The notes below the pieces were generated by a model. It had not been told where the DNA came from and searched no databases. It saw only the letters and a list, made by a program, of their open reading frames with translations. Of a stretch of DNA of 64,000 nt, positions 35,160 to 48,100 are shown piece after piece (the first letter of the stretch is position 1; each line of letters opens with the position of its first letter). Source of the stretch: Pseudoscleropodium purum (taxonomy: Eukaryota; Streptophyta; Bryopsida; Hypnales; Brachytheciaceae); NCBI GenBank assembly GCA_963969395.1, contig OZ017795.1, positions 31,849,063 to 31,913,062 of the forward strand, in the 5' to 3' direction. Position numbers and translations under genes: made by a program.

Positions 35160-36817
35160 AGATTCTTGATACATAATTCTGTTGTCCTTGCGAGGGATTT
35201 TCTAACCGGCTAGTTTAGATGCTCCTGGTGCTTAATCCAAGGAGATTCTAGCTCCATCCTACTTTGGTTATGGAGTGAGCAGCCATCTTAGATTTACAAG
35301 GTGATCGAGGTCATGACATTATTAAGTAGGGGCAGAAGGCTCCCCTCAATAAGAGGATACTAAAAGAGGATACTGCTTAATTCCATATTTACGAGCTTGA
35401 ACTTGTCTTCTAGCATTGAACCCTATTTTCTATAGTTGCAACTCATAGTTTTTCAGAGTGCATTGAGATTTTGCTGCAAGGGTCTTACAAAGTTGTCGAA
35501 TGGATAAGTAAGAGGCAACAAAAAAGCATCCTGGAGCGCCGGATTCCTTCAAACTGCATCTAAAATCTACTTCAATTCAAACTCTGGGGAATGAGTCAAG
35601 GTGTGAACACCTATTTTCGTTACTTTAAGCAATTTGATGTAAGACTTCTTTGATATGAATTGGTAAATTAATTAATTTTTCTTGAAAGACAAATTAAAAA
35701 AGAGGGAGAGGTGCAAACAAATTAATCTCATGTGGAAGATATTGTTCTTTATATTAAAAAAAGCATCATTTGTATGTTTATAGATGCTAGAGTCAAATCT
35801 ACAACTAATAATACTCATGTTATTGGACACCAATTTTCATCATACTATTTGCATGCGAGGTTGTTTTATGATCCTACAAAAAAAATATGAGGTCCTAATT
35901 TTTTTGAATTTATCAATCACTATAATATACATTGTACACAAATGCAAAGTCATATTTCAATACATATTGAGAATTTTTTGATTTTGAGCAATATTTACAT
36001 AAACATTTCCTTTAGCCTTGTAGGGATATAGAGGCCAAACATTGGTCTACTAATGACTTTCAACACCACTTTAGAAATGAAGAATGCATCTATTAGTCTA
36101 ATAACCAACAAATTTTTGGAGAAATCTTTGTGATGGGTCTCATTGTTTTGAGGATTACCTTTGGAAGGACATAGCTCCCCATGACCTATGTTAGTCAACA
36201 AAATATTCCAAATATTGGACCAATAGGTGATCTTTTAGATTCACAACATCTTTACGCACATAAAGGTAAGGAGGGATGTCAATAAAGCTTCCTAAGCACT
36301 AATCAAGATTTTTAAAGGGACTACTCACAAACATCTCTTTTATCATGTTTCCTTGAAAGGCAAGTAGAAATAGCATCTAAGCCTCTTATTACCAGAAGTA
36401 GTTTTTGGACTCTTATTGAATCAGTTACATGAATCAGATACAAATTTTAGAAGTTGGAATTGGGGTGCTCTAAAAGTATCCACACCGACCTTAGCTGCTG
36501 GCACGCCAGTTTTGCTCACCACCGCTCAAGTGCAAGCCCTGTCCATCGCACAAAAAATTCCTGACAGACATCAGAGTCAACACATGCGTTCAAATTGCCT
36601 CCGGACTCATGCTAATTCCAACTCCCTTGCTCAAGAGTCCAGGGTTGAAAAGCTACACATACAAGGAGGCATCTTCAATGGGAAGATGACAAATCCTTGA
36701 TCTACAATAATATCGTTTGGGGCACAAATACATGCACAGAAAAGAATGGAGAATAATTTGCAGGGAGTTTGAGGACTCAGCAACCCCCCTATAAATAAAT
36801 TAATTAATGAAGAATAT
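35160..36817. other. Intergenic stretch downstream of the xylanase
   Basis: The first few hundred bases are probably the xylanase 3' UTR. A slightly GC-richer patch at 36460-36700 contains a 94-codon frame with no recognisable similarity. Otherwise it is AT-rich with nothing assignable. Confidence 0.5.
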
Positions 36818-37111
36818 CTAAATGTTGGAACTTCCAGATCCTTTTGTGGTTTCCGGGGTCTCTTTCTTCATGTTGGCATAATCAGTCAGCACCGTTGACA
36901 GCTTCTTGTCACCTTCGAGCACATCTGCAATGGCGTCCAGTGTTTCCTTCACCATTTTGGTCTTGGCCTCCACCTTGAGCGCCAGATCTTCCGCTTCTTG
37001 GGCAGACAGGGCAGCCACGTGCGCCATTTCTTCAATATCGTCGGCCACTTTGACAACCAGCCTCGCGCCCGCCTCAACGAAATCGGCTACTTTGTCAATA
37101 TCCTCTGCCAT
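36818..37111 (-). CDS. Small helical acidic protein or last exon of the upstream plastid-type gene
   Basis: From ATG at 37111 the frame encodes 97 aa to TAG at 36818. It is rich in Ala, Val, Glu, Asp and Lys with amphipathic, coiled-coil-like periodicity (VADFVEAGARLVVKVADD, then DLALKVEAKTKMVKETLDA), and ends in a polar tail GSGSSNI. Codon use and composition look like a real exon. Upstream sense sequence offers acceptors (TGATGGCAG and GGCAGAG), so it may be a terminal exon spliced to the frame at 38185-38811. The donor at 38184 (AT/GTAAGT) leaves a phase that none of these acceptors satisfies directly, so a missing middle exon or a separate gene is possible. I do not recognise the family. 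Confidence 0.5.
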   Translation of the reverse strand: MAEDIDKVADFVEAGARLVVKVADDIEEMAHVAALSAQEAEDLALKVEAKTKMVKETLDAIADVLEGDKKLSTVLTDYANMKKETPETTKGSGSSNI

Positions 37112-37649
37112 CACAGCAATCAGGAAAAATCATTGGTTTGAGCTTCACTTTGGTAAGCAGGTTCGAAGCATATGTTCACACTGTACATCACTAGACGTCA
37201 CTAGACATCACTCAGGTTTGTTGGTTTTCTAGGATTCCACTGCAAAGTCAGACACACATCCATTCTCAAATACACCTCATTTGGAATCAAATTTGTACCC
37301 TGGACACTGGATAAGAAGGTTTGTAGTGAAATTAGGGTATATCACAAACGATTTGACAACATCTTCAGGAGAATACTCTTCATGATTATTCAGGAGGTCT
37401 CCCCATAAATCACTCCAGAATCTTACATTGAGAATACATGTCAAAATAGATAGGTACGATTGAAACATACTTTCAGCTTGCTTCACGTAGGGGGTATATC
37501 CACCACCGCAAAGCTTGATAATGTAGCTTAGTCTGCACCCAAGAAGAAATAAACGCTGAAAACGCATGTAACATGAATTGTGCATGTGTTCATGCTATGT
37601 GCTTGAGCAGGTACATCACAAGCTCCTAATCAAGTGGCTAATGGCAAGT

Positions 37650-37684
37650 GTCTCTACCCCTACCCCCACCCCCACCCACCCCAA
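37650..37684 (-). other. Potential G-quadruplex tract (minus strand)
   Basis: The plus strand carries CCCC-TACCCCCACCCCCACCCACCCC. Its complement has at least four G-runs of three or more separated by one to two bases, which satisfies the usual intramolecular G4 pattern. It lies between the two coding blocks of the possible plastid gene, hence perhaps in an intron on the strand that would be RNA. Confidence 0.6.
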
Positions 37685-38184
37685 AAAAATATATAATTTG
37701 GATTTGACACTTTTTCGTACCACAACACTTTTTTTGCAAAGCTTAGTAAATTTCACAAACCTTAATATTAAAAATGTATGCTACTCTCACATTAGAATTC
37801 AGCCATGTGGTGCCTCTATTTCATTAATTTAAGCATTCGTAATCAAATATATAAATCAAATTGAAAAAAGTCCAACTGTCACATATCATTCTTACTGATT
37901 GAAAATTTCAGAAACCCTAATCAACGATCTAAGAACACCACTATTCCTACATTTTGGTTACGAGATATCAGATTTTCATTTTCATTCCTAGGCATGATGG
38001 ACCCCAATAAACTACTATTGCCATTTATACGGCTCATTTTCATCGGACACAAAAACTTTCTTCCTTGTCAAACCATTGCTAAGTCTCTTCCCCTGCTTAG
38101 AGACAAGAAAGTAAATTCAATCATGGTCAATTCTGAATTTGGAATGAAATAAGGAAATGAAAAACTCAGATGGACTTACATGGT

Positions 38185-38811
38185 CGAGAAAATGCCAGCT
38201 CCGAATGCGAACACCCCCAGCCTTTGAGAACTCTTTTTCTCTTTCTCTTTTGACCTGCAGCGCCATCGATCGACAAGTAATTCAGGGACAATCAGATAAC
38301 AGCTGACGACGAGAAAGAGCTGTGGCATAGACAAGACACCTTCAAATGACATACCCACACCGTACTCATCTTGCATTTCATCATCATAATGCTAATTATT
38401 ATCATCATCATTATACCAGGACTCTTCTTCTGCTTGATGTGCTGATGAATCAGATGTTGATGCAGCTGACTTCAAGTCACGAGACACACCAGATGCCAAC
38501 CCCTTGAGGCTAACGAGGTTTGGATTTGCATGAGGCGATCCAATGCCGGGTTTTATGCCTGCTCTTGTTACAATGGGACCGTTGGTGCTGGCAGAGGAGT
38601 CCATAGCTCTGCAGATGTTGAATGATTTCCAGGAGTTCGCCAAGTTCAATCTTGCAGAGACGAATCTCTTGTGGATGTTGCTGTTGCTACGGGTCAATGC
38701 TGGCACAGCTTGAAGTCCTGGACCCAGTTGATGTCTAGAATAGATAGCAGTGCGAGATCCAAATTGTTGAATTCTCTGCAATGCCAATGCTCGAGCGGCT
38801 ATCACACCCAT
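38185..38811 (-). CDS. Possible organelle-targeted membrane protein, interrupted by an in-frame TAG
   Basis: From ATG at 38811 (MGVIAARALALQRIQQFG) the N-terminus is rich in Ser, Ala, Arg and Leu and poor in acidic residues up to about residue 75, with a plausible cleavage motif NICRAM; this looks like a plastid or mitochondrial transit peptide. An acidic stretch EEESWYNDDDNN then meets TAG at 38394-38392. The same frame continues without shift as HYDDEMQDEYGVGMSFEG and a hydrophobic segment LFLVVSCYLIVPELLV, up to a strong donor GTAAGT at 38184. The stop sits in a GAT/AAT triplet run. A disabling mutation, an unrecognised splice, or triplet-run change are all possible. Family not recognised. 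Confidence 0.45.
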
Positions 38812-38999
38812 GCCACCGTCTAGAACACGACCGGAACAGACAATTGAACTACACATCAGAATCGACAAAGAGGGCATGAAATATAAGAACAATGAACCCT
38901 TCAATTGAACCAACTGGATCATACCGTGAGCCTAAAGCCAGAGCTTGGAGTGAGCTTAAGGAAACGTTAGGATGTAAACGCTCGAAGATGGAGTAGAGG

Positions 39000-39724
39000 T
39001 AGCCAAAAAATTTAAAATGTGAAGGAGAAGATGTTGCAAACGTAAATCTGAGTACCCGGTTGTCACACTTTCACTTCAAGCTTGATACAAAGGGTGAATT
39101 AGAAGTTGAGTCGCACATTAAATGTTCCACTTGACAACTACCAGATTCTAGGTGGAGTGCTGCTCAGGACACACCCAGTGTATGTTCTACAGCGAGAATG
39201 AACCACAGATGTACATTTCAAGGGGTGGTGTTCCCTGAGCAGTTAATGGCATACGTAACGTAAAACCTGAGACTCAAAGTGATGACAAACTGATTTATGT
39301 GTAACGACAAAAACGTAATGGCATCTGAAATGTCACTCAAACTGAGGGTGCGGTATTTGAATACGGAAAATGGCCATAAACATGAAGATCTTGAGATTCG
39401 TATCTCAAAGAAAAGGTTACTAATTGCTAATTTCAGCTCCCAATCATGCTCCATCCGAAATTCATATGCAAACATAGTTGGTTCCTCAATCTCAATCCAC
39501 AAGCAGAGTATGTAAGGTTGGCATGCACAGAAGGTCAAGTTACTCACTTGGAATTTTTGAACTCCTTGTAATACCCCCTCTTTTCGCAAACGCTTCATAC
39601 GTCCTCAATGCATCAGCAAACCCAAGTTGCGTAACTTCTAAGAATCATACATGACTTCTGCCAGAAGCATGATTTCTGCGAATTCACATGAATTACAGAG
39701 AGAAAGAGTCGTCGCAAACACCTG
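39000..39724. other. Region between the possible plastid gene and the F-box gene
   Basis: It would include the 5' leader of the minus-strand gene ending near 38811 and the 3' UTR of the F-box gene. The 126-codon minus-strand frame at 39218-39598 has no recognisable domain and is probably chance. Confidence 0.4.
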
Positions 39725-40960
39725 CTAAGGACGAGCCCACCAATTCAGCTTACACATCAACGCTTCCGAAACGTCTCTTGCGTTGTACGCAAACACATCA
39801 TACTCTTTCTCCAAGCTCGGCAGCGTCCACCAGGAGCCTCTCCCCATGTCAAACAGATAGAACCGATGCCCATATCCCACTCGCCATTCCTTCTCCGGAA
39901 GCTTACTCGCAAACCCTGCCCCTTCCGTAACCAACACCAATCCATTACAAGCATGAATCGCCGTATGCACACCATAGTTCAAATCTAATCTTGAGCCTCG
40001 CCTTGTTTGCTTCGGAATTTTAATAACTCTCCGTGAGTCTCTGTACTTCATCCCTTGCAACTCCACGATCTCATGCCCAGCAGGTTCCAACACAAACACT
40101 TTCTCCTTCACCGCCGCCGAGAATTGCAACCTCGCAATCTCTTCACAGCAATCCAATCCAGTAAGCAACTTTTTCCTGCAATCGTAAACCCCTAAACTCT
40201 CACCACGCGAGGGGTTATGTACATCGAACTGCATTCGGTAATCGACATAGCCAGTGATAAACCCTTGGTTCAGGGTTTCCCATTTCTGGAGATTTGAATC
40301 ATAAACCTCGGCTCCCAGAAGCTCAGGACCAAGAGCACCAACGAGGGTTAACCTGTAGCTTCGGGCTCCAACAAGAAGTTGGATCATGCGAGGCTTGTGG
40401 CGGATGAGAGATGGTAAAGGAAGTGTTCTCCAGTCGTTGGTTAAGGGGTTGCAGACTAGAATGGGAATTTGTGAACTACCGGGGACGAAGCAAACTAGTC
40501 CGTTGTCGGAGACGCAGAGCGAGTGACGATAGTCCTTACTGAGAGTATACTCGCAGTTGTGCCAGGTGAAGGAGCGGCTATCGAAGAGCTTAAAGCGGAT
40601 CTTGCTGCGTTGCGGGTCGGCGCGCATCAGGGCGAAGAGCTTGGGACGAGCTTCAGCGCAGAGACGCTTGAAGTGCGAGTGGGGGGTCATGTTGAAGCGC
40701 CAGGATTTGGAAAGGGAGCGGAGAGAGTCGATTTGAGCGACTGGAAGACGGGCGATGATGAGCTCCAGAATCTCGTCGGGAAGCTGGCTCCATAGCCAGG
40801 GGCGCATGAACCACGGGCGGAGAATGACAATACTATCATCGTCACAATCGCATGGACATTCAAATGCAACCGCATGGAGCTCTGTTTTGGAGCGTTCCAC
40901 TTTCTCGTCGGATTGATCCGCGAACTCCATGCGATCCTCCGTTGAGTCCATGATCCTCAA
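39725..40960 (-). CDS. F-box protein, kelch-type (FBXO/At5g15710-like)
   Basis: A single uninterrupted frame of 411 codons. The F-box is at about residues 57-95 (WSQLPDEILELIIARLPVAQ, then SLRSLSKSWRFNM), the surface that binds SKP1 in SCF ubiquitin ligases. The C-terminal portion shows kelch/beta-propeller-like strands, including NGLVCFVPG, ILVCNPLTNDWRTLP, VYDSNLQKWETL and FYLFDMGRGSWWTLPSLE, which would bind substrate. Intronless structure is common in this plant family. The first Met is at 40960; a second in-frame Met three codons on (MDSTEDR) may be the real start. Upstream DNA on the same strand is pyrimidine-rich, as in plant leaders. No lesion was seen. The substrate cannot be inferred. 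Confidence 0.9.
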   Translation of the reverse strand: MRIMDSTEDRMEFADQSDEKVERSKTELHAVAFECPCDCDDDSIVILRPWFMRPWLWSQLPDEILELIIARLPVAQIDSLRSLSKSWRFNMTPHSHFKRLCAEARPKLFALMRADPQRSKIRFKLFDSRSFTWHNCEYTLSKDYRHSLCVSDNGLVCFVPGSSQIPILVCNPLTNDWRTLPLPSLIRHKPRMIQLLVGARSYRLTLVGALGPELLGAEVYDSNLQKWETLNQGFITGYVDYRMQFDVHNPSRGESLGVYDCRKKLLTGLDCCEEIARLQFSAAVKEKVFVLEPAGHEIVELQGMKYRDSRRVIKIPKQTRRGSRLDLNYGVHTAIHACNGLVLVTEGAGFASKLPEKEWRVGYGHRFYLFDMGRGSWWTLPSLEKEYDVFAYNARDVSEALMCKLNWWARP

Positions 40961-42080
40961 GCGCTACGCAATCCGAAACCCTAACTCACAGCCCCTTCCC
41001 CCAAACTATCCTCAAAACTATCCAAACTGTATAAACCCTAAACGCATCAGCACACGCTATTCAAAACTTGCGTTGATCAGCGGACTCTGACTTCCGCACC
41101 TATCGATCTCCACAGTTTTCCACAATCCGAAACCACCCTGACTCTCTTCCCAATCAAAACCAACAACCACTGAACTTCAACACCCCCTAAACCAATCATC
41201 ACGGAACCCTCCAGAAATTCTGTTTCCTGAAAGATTTGTCCATCTGTAATGAAAATAACACCTCTTTTGGGTTTGCTTTATGTTGGGTCAACTATAGTAG
41301 AAAACGCATGTTGATGCGCTTGACGAAATCAGTGACGGAGAGCTTATGACGGGAAACAGATCTACATTGATCCGCCAATACTCCCCACACCTCAACACTC
41401 AAACCGAAACCAACGCACGCCCGTATGCAAACCCTAAAAAAAACACGAACAATAAGGTAACGAAACCCGAATCCCCTGAATCCCCTAAATCTCTTGCAAC
41501 TCCACCCACCCTAAAGAGCAGTCACCACCGCCGCAACAACGAACAACGCAGCAACAAGAGCAATCACCTTGGAATTCCGAATCTCCCAACTGAACGTCTC
41601 ATACCATGATTTCGCAAGCTCTCTCTGTAACAGCAGACTCGTCCACTACGAATTAAATCCCTGAAACCCATGATTCTGGAGCTCTGAGATGGTCATAAAG
41701 AGATGAATCGAACGTGAAGAGAATGGAATGGAAACTGAAAACTGAAAACTGGGGAATCTGGGGAAAATGGGGGGTGAAGACGACAGACGTAACCAAATCA
41801 CAGAGTGATTTGAGCGTTGATTTAGGAATGGAAGTGATGAGAATATTTTTTTTTGTACTGGAGTGGGTTGTGGATCTTGAGGGTATGGTGAGATGGCGGG
41901 GATGCCGCCATGAAAGCTAAAATGGGAAGGTCGCCATGCGAGGACTGTCGGGCATCGTGTTCTCCGTCGCGAGTGCAAGGAGAGAGTGCGAGTGTCAAAT
42001 ACTTGAAATGGGAATGGGATTTGTGTGAAGTAGTCGCTGCAAGCCTTAAGTTTCTAGGAAGGAAGGGTGAGAATTTTTTT
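40961..42080 (-). promoter_or_regulatory. Probable leader and promoter of the F-box gene
   Basis: Read on the minus strand, this block is CT-rich and more GC-rich than the DNA beyond 42080, which fits a 5' UTR and proximal promoter. Short frames here (for example 41646-41978) have no domain. An intron in the leader is possible, but no pair of splice sites stands out. Confidence 0.4.
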
Positions 42081-44880
42081 GGATTTCTTTCCCCATGCTT
42101 ATCATATCATAGATGTATAAAAAAAACTTGTCTCATATTTTGAGTTGGCAATTTTCTATTTGGTGATCTCTACTATTTTACATTGGGTCTTAGAATTCAA
42201 AATATTTAAATTTTATCATTCGTGATAAATAATATGTTCCTTTATTTTTCCCAAGGTAAGAATTTGAAGCAAAGCTCCAAATTTTTACCAATCTTGAGAA
42301 GGCTCTTGGCACTGGTGTAGTGGGGTCTACTAAAATGGGCTTGTAATTTTGCCTAATAGTTATTCAAATCTACATGAAATTATTAGAAGAGATTGCAAGC
42401 TTTTGGAAGAATGTTTCACTGTTGTTCCCATTGCTAGGAACAGTAATTATGTAGTCAGATTATTTAATAATAATAAAAATAGAAATAAAATTTTAAATAT
42501 TAAATTTTTTATATAATTTTTTTATTTTATTAATACAATAAAAATATTAATAAAATATCAATATTTGACGTGGTAGGGGCTTGTCCACATCAACAAACAG
42601 ATTTCCAACTGTTCATAGCATTTCCTCAATGTCCCTATGGTCGAGAACTAGCGATCTTCGAGAGGCCTCAAACATCATCTAATCGGTAGCTATCTCATAT
42701 TTAAAATTCAAGTAGATTATCAAGGTGGCTATTTAGAGATGTTGCTATTCATTTAAGCACCATTCTACTTTAATAAAAAAATTTGACTCTAACTACAACA
42801 TCTTTGATTACAATTTGTTAATCTAGTTGAATAAAAAAATTCAAGATATTGCAATCAATGCTTGTCCATTATGAACTCTCAATCCAATTATGCCTCTATC
42901 TACACTAGTCTAACATTTCAACTCCAATAATGTTAGCCAACTATAAATAGGGATGCTATTGGGTTGAGGTTTCACTATGGGTATGCATACCTTATTTATG
43001 ATTTAAGATGCTACTATTCTAGTGCAAAAGTTTTAATGCTCTATCTAGTGGACATGATTGCTAAAAAATGTTCCTAAAAGTAGATGTCAAATTTATTGGA
43101 GTAATTATTTTGAAATGTATAAATTATATGGAAAAAAATAAATCTTCATGAAAATTTTAATACTTTAAAATAGAAAATGCTTTTTCCAACTTGAATTAAT
43201 TATTAGACTAAAAAGGTCAATCCTAACTATGAGGTATAGTAATGTGAGACAACTTCCTTTATTTTAGAATAAATTTGGATGAATGTGATATAATTAGTGT
43301 AATTTTTTGAATGAGATTTGAATGAACATTAAATGAAAGGTGGATAAAAATTAGTGTATTTGAGATAGTATAAAAATAGTAAAGACTACATTATATTTAA
43401 ATTATCTAAAATATTAAAACTAAATGAACTACTACATAAATATGCCTAGCAATTTTGTATAATTTCTAGATGTTGGTGTAAGATAGCATTGTTAGGATAG
43501 GGTATGGAATTGAATAACTTGAAATATTTTTATTAACAAGTTACAAAAGGATTATAAAATGCCAAAGAATATACTACACTTTAATTATACTTTGGAGTTG
43601 TACATGTCAATGTATGCTTAAAATATGTCATATTGTATATATATCAAGTTTGAGACTTTCACATAAGTATAAACTTGTAGAGAAGTGTATCAACCTTGAA
43701 ACAATTCAACACCCTATGACCAAAATAGTCACCCAAATACTCCAATTATTGCACCTATAAGTACATTATTTGTTTCTACATTAAAAATGAAGTCATCCAT
43801 CAAACTTCTTAACCCTAGAAGGATAGTGTGGTTGCTATACAAATCATTCTTACGGATACTATATATATGAATCATTTGCTCCAAAAAAACCAAAAGCATT
43901 TATTGAAAGTCAAACTACTATATAAGACCTCCCTTTTTCACACAAATTTCTATGTATGAATTTTTTGACTCATATAGAAGGTTTCTTTGTCATCCATTGG
44001 ACACTTAGTGTGCACATCAACATTACATACAATTACATCAAAGAAATTTATTTTAAAAATCATATAATATTCAATTCGATGTTTTTAATTATAAAAAAAT
44101 GAGATTAAATTTTAGACATATCTTACTGCATGGGAAAAATATCAAAATTTAAAAATCTACATTTTAATATAGAAATGTAATGAAGTTGACCAAGCCTGGA
44201 CATAAAATGCCCTTTCAAGGGTTAACTTAGTACTCCTCCCACCCCATCTAAAATGCATTACACCCTAAAACCCTAAACCTTCTGATGAAACCTTCTGATC
44301 GATGAACCTCTGTAGTTACACATGCTCAAAAAATGTCATGTTGAATTGCACGTGTTTTTAAAAGGTCAAGATATAGAACTTTCAAACATCAAGTTATGAA
44401 CATATGAAAATGTAAATGAATTAAGATAAACTCAAACTTAAATTAGGAGAAGGGTTAGTAAAGTAACTCTAGGTCACAAGTGTACCCAAATTCATTCCCA
44501 AGATCCTTGCAAATACCACTTCTAAATGTCGAGTCTGAGTGATCCCACCTTATGCGAATACCCCAGGTTTAGACTCTCATGAGACGCACCGCATGGAGGG
44601 CAAAAATATATACAGTTGCTTGATGGAAGCATGTGGTAATCTGCACTTACATGTAAAAGAATGCAGTAAACTTGTAAGTTCTTGTGAACAATAAAAACAA
44701 TTCAACACTGTCGCCACCATGCAAATCTGGCAACAATACTAACTTAAATAAAGCACTAATCAGCCATAGAAAGATCACATCTGCCTGCCTTATAACATCC
44801 ATATGTACAGTACCAGCATGCCTCTCAGCCTATACATAGGTCACTGCACATCCTTGAAGACTAAGAGCTGTTGAAAATCA
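42080..44880. other. AT-rich intergenic stretch
   Basis: It contains one degenerate CATTAG-type MITE (42381-42684) and a short dispersed repeat (43895-43955) shared with 27365-27425. No gene or RNA was recognised. Confidence 0.55.
42381..42684. mobile_element. Degenerate CATTAG-type MITE
   Basis: It starts TATTAGAAGAGATTGCAAGC, close to the 5' end of the copy at 18310, and ends CATCTAAT, close to the family 3' terminus CTCTAATG. The centre is almost pure A/T. An inner CTAGGAACAG resembles the GAAC/GTTCC palindrome of other copies. Ends are diverged, so limits are approximate. Confidence 0.45.
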
Positions 44881-45124
44881 CTGGATCTAACTTGCCGGGG
44901 TTCAATACATCTTCACGATTGCAAACCACCTCAAGTGAAATACCAGTCCACACAACAACCGAGGTCTTCCCAGTCCGAAAAGCCATTATTTGTCCCATCA
45001 TTGAGCCACTTTGAGGTTCTCTTCAAAACTCACATTGCCGACGCATGAACTGGCTTCAACTTCTTCTTGATATGCTAAAGCCAGATATCCCATAATATTA
45101 GCCAAAGGTGAGAGATTCAAACAA

Positions 45125-48100
45125 TTACTGAAGCTCTTCCTCACTATCGTAGTCATCATCATCGCCAAAGGTGAAGACGGAAGCATCTGCAGCACTGGCT
45201 GCAGCAATCGCCTTGAAATCACTTGGAGCCATTGCTCCACTTCTTGGACTCTCGTCGTGCCGGGAGAGCACTGCAGAAGCTTTCCCGTTTGTTGTATTAC
45301 CTTCAACTTGAGGTGCTTCCACTTTTTTCGCGTCACCAACATTGGCATCCTTTAAGGAATCTCCCGCCTGTTGAACATCAGCACTGGACTCCACAGGAGA
45401 AACGACCGTGGATTCCCCTTGTACACTAGAATTATCGGCAGATGGTGTACTACCTGCAAAATATGCAAATCTTTACTAGAGTATCCAATTCAGAGTACTA
45501 TTCTCACAAGTTACTGAAACCTCAGCAAACATACAATGAAAGTAGACAATAGTAACAGAAATAACCCCTCAGTAGTCAGTTCGGATTATAAATCTGCAGA
45601 TAGCAAGAGCAGTACAGCGACTAACAAAGGTGACCATCCAAGAGAAGCAGTGTTAGTATCAGACTTCGCCTAAAAATTACGCCTGATTCAGTCAACATGG
45701 TAAGAAACAAGCAATAATATAAACAAGCTCAATGCAATCTACACTATAGTCAGAATCTTTACCTTTCAATTGATCAATATTTCTGTCCGTTGGGGCATCT
45801 GCAGGTTGAGACCTGCTTCCTTCTTCTGTGCCAGCACTCTCTTGGGGCAGAGGAGTTGACGGTTCTTTCGTAGTCGTTGCAGACTGAGATACTGTTCCTT
45901 CCGCTGTTTTCTTCTTTGGGATGGGTGCATCATGGTCTAAAATGACAACTTCAACTTGGAGACCTGGCGATGGAAGTCGTCTCTGCATTAACACCACAGA
46001 TTTCAGTAGGTACAACCAGACATGTCTTAAATTCTTACACAAAGCAGACTCAATAAAATAAAGAAAAAGATAAAGATTGCACGCTTGCACCTTCTCAAAG
46101 CCATCAAGATCGGAAGTTTCCATTATCTGTCTAGTCTCCATCATATTTGTGTTCAACCAGCTGCATTTTACACATCAGCTCCAATTGTCAGTCGAAGGAA
46201 AAGAAACACCGATCCTGCATAATTCCAGTCTTGGATTTGGAAGTCCACGTCAGATTAATTTTCACAGTTCCATAATAACAGGCGCAGGCGCAGGCACACT
46301 ATCGTACGGTATCCACCTTCACTAAAAATCTGACTTTTACATACAGAATTGGCACTTATAAGAGGCTTCCAAACAACATAATAAAATGCAGCAATGAAAA
46401 GATGGGTGGATAGGCGTACCAGTAAAAGTCTCCATGTCGATCACTAAACTGAATTTTGAAGTCCCCGTTAATATCTGCCACACAACGCTCTCCAGGAAGG
46501 GCGAACACAAGCACACCTTTTCTGGGAGCATTGAACCATATATCTTCTGACTGAATATAATTAACATCATATGTTAGAAGTGCTATAATTGCAGAGATCT
46601 CATAGCAGAATTAGGACAAAGAAGCCCCAACTTATCAGCAAAAGCAACATGGATAAGTTCGTTCAGGAACAAACCAGAAGGTCTTTTGTTCGAGGATGCT
46701 TCTTGCTTGAAAAGAGCACACCTGAACAAGATAAATTTTCAAAAAGAAGTCTCGTAAATAATCATCCTCAACTATGGAAACAAAAGCTTCCAGCTATTAC
46801 GAATATATTCATACTCTGTCAATGTACGCGAGTCATGAAACTTGAAGTCGATATTTCTTTTCACGTGAGCTTGTAAGAAATCCTAAAGTGCTTTTTAATC
46901 GGGACACAAGCACAAAAATACAAGGTAAACGAGGTGTTAGTACCATTGTGGTCAGAAATGGTGATGCCTGGCCGGACCCAGTAAGGACATTTGTGAAGCC
47001 TTATACCCCTCAAAATGCACCTGTGAACAAGAACCGAGAGCAGTCCAAAGATTAGACGTTGATGTCAAGCATATGATTTTTGTAACTGATTGAAACGTAC
47101 ATTGTAGTTAAGCTACAAAAGAGACGTAGAACCCTTACTTTCTGCCCTGCGGTGTCTCCCCGTGAAACTCCTTGAGGACACGCTCAAAGTACTTCACATA
47201 ACGCTGCAATGAGCACAAAACATATTACTATAATGTATGTGTACCTTCTGGCCCCAAAACTTCAAGATCATAAGTAGAGGTCACGAATACTAAAGAACCC
47301 GTACTGTGATGAGGGCTGCCGCTAGAACTAAAAAATATACGAGAAAGAGCTTGCGTTCTAGTGGTAGTAGATTCGAGAATCTTACTATCTGACTTGGTAG
47401 GATAAGGCCCTTGCCATCCACACAACGCTTCTGGTTGTAATAGTTGATAGACTCTTCTGCGGTTGGGAAAAACTGCACCACATGAAGTCAGTTTGATGTT
47501 ACAATAAAGGTAAAATAAACTGATTAAAGATGATCATGCTATATCGTCCCATCATCTAAATCCACTGCATGATTAGGGTTCTGCACAAATAACGAAAACA
47601 CTCCAGATAGAATTTGATAGCACTATAACCAAAAGGGGCTGCAATCACGAAGTATTCTGTACTTCTTCGATACTACTGTACATGGAGACTTAGATGGAAT
47701 ATATGTATATTGTCAACCATCCCCAATCCAACGCGAGTAGCTTTAGGGACTGGGAAAAATCTATGATAATCAGCACATGATTAAACATCATGTTTATTGT
47801 ATTCGAGTATATGTCTGTAAAGAAACAACTTCTCAAAACAAGACTGAGACTTCTTTCGACACATACACCGAAGGTTTAGAGAGTACCTTGAGATACATAA
47901 GGAGGCAGGTGATCATAAGGCCAGTGCGACCCATACCGGCTTTGCAATGAACAACAACCACATTCTCAAGATCGCCTTTCAGCCATGAATAAGCACTTTG
48001 ACAAAACGCTGCTACTAATTGTAGCGGAGGACAATTGTGATCATCAAAGGGGAAACAGGCCACCTAAAGCACAATGAAATGGTTTTAGTACTTCCAATGT

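Noticed and set aside
36635..36655. CAGGGTTGAAAAGC, similar to the hAT-type MITE terminus
   Set aside because: No inverted partner or 8-bp duplication was found within plausible distance, so it is probably coincidence.
36416..36700. 94-codon plus-strand frame in a GC-richer patch
   Set aside because: No recognisable domain, no neighbouring exons and no convincing start; left as unassigned intergenic sequence.
46801..46875. Candidate extra PTEN exon on the minus strand (reads HVKRNIDFKFHDSRT)
   Set aside because: It has an acceptor-like start, but the conserved VLFSSKKHPRTKDLL segment at 46675-46721 joins exons 8 and 10 in the right phase, so this is intron.
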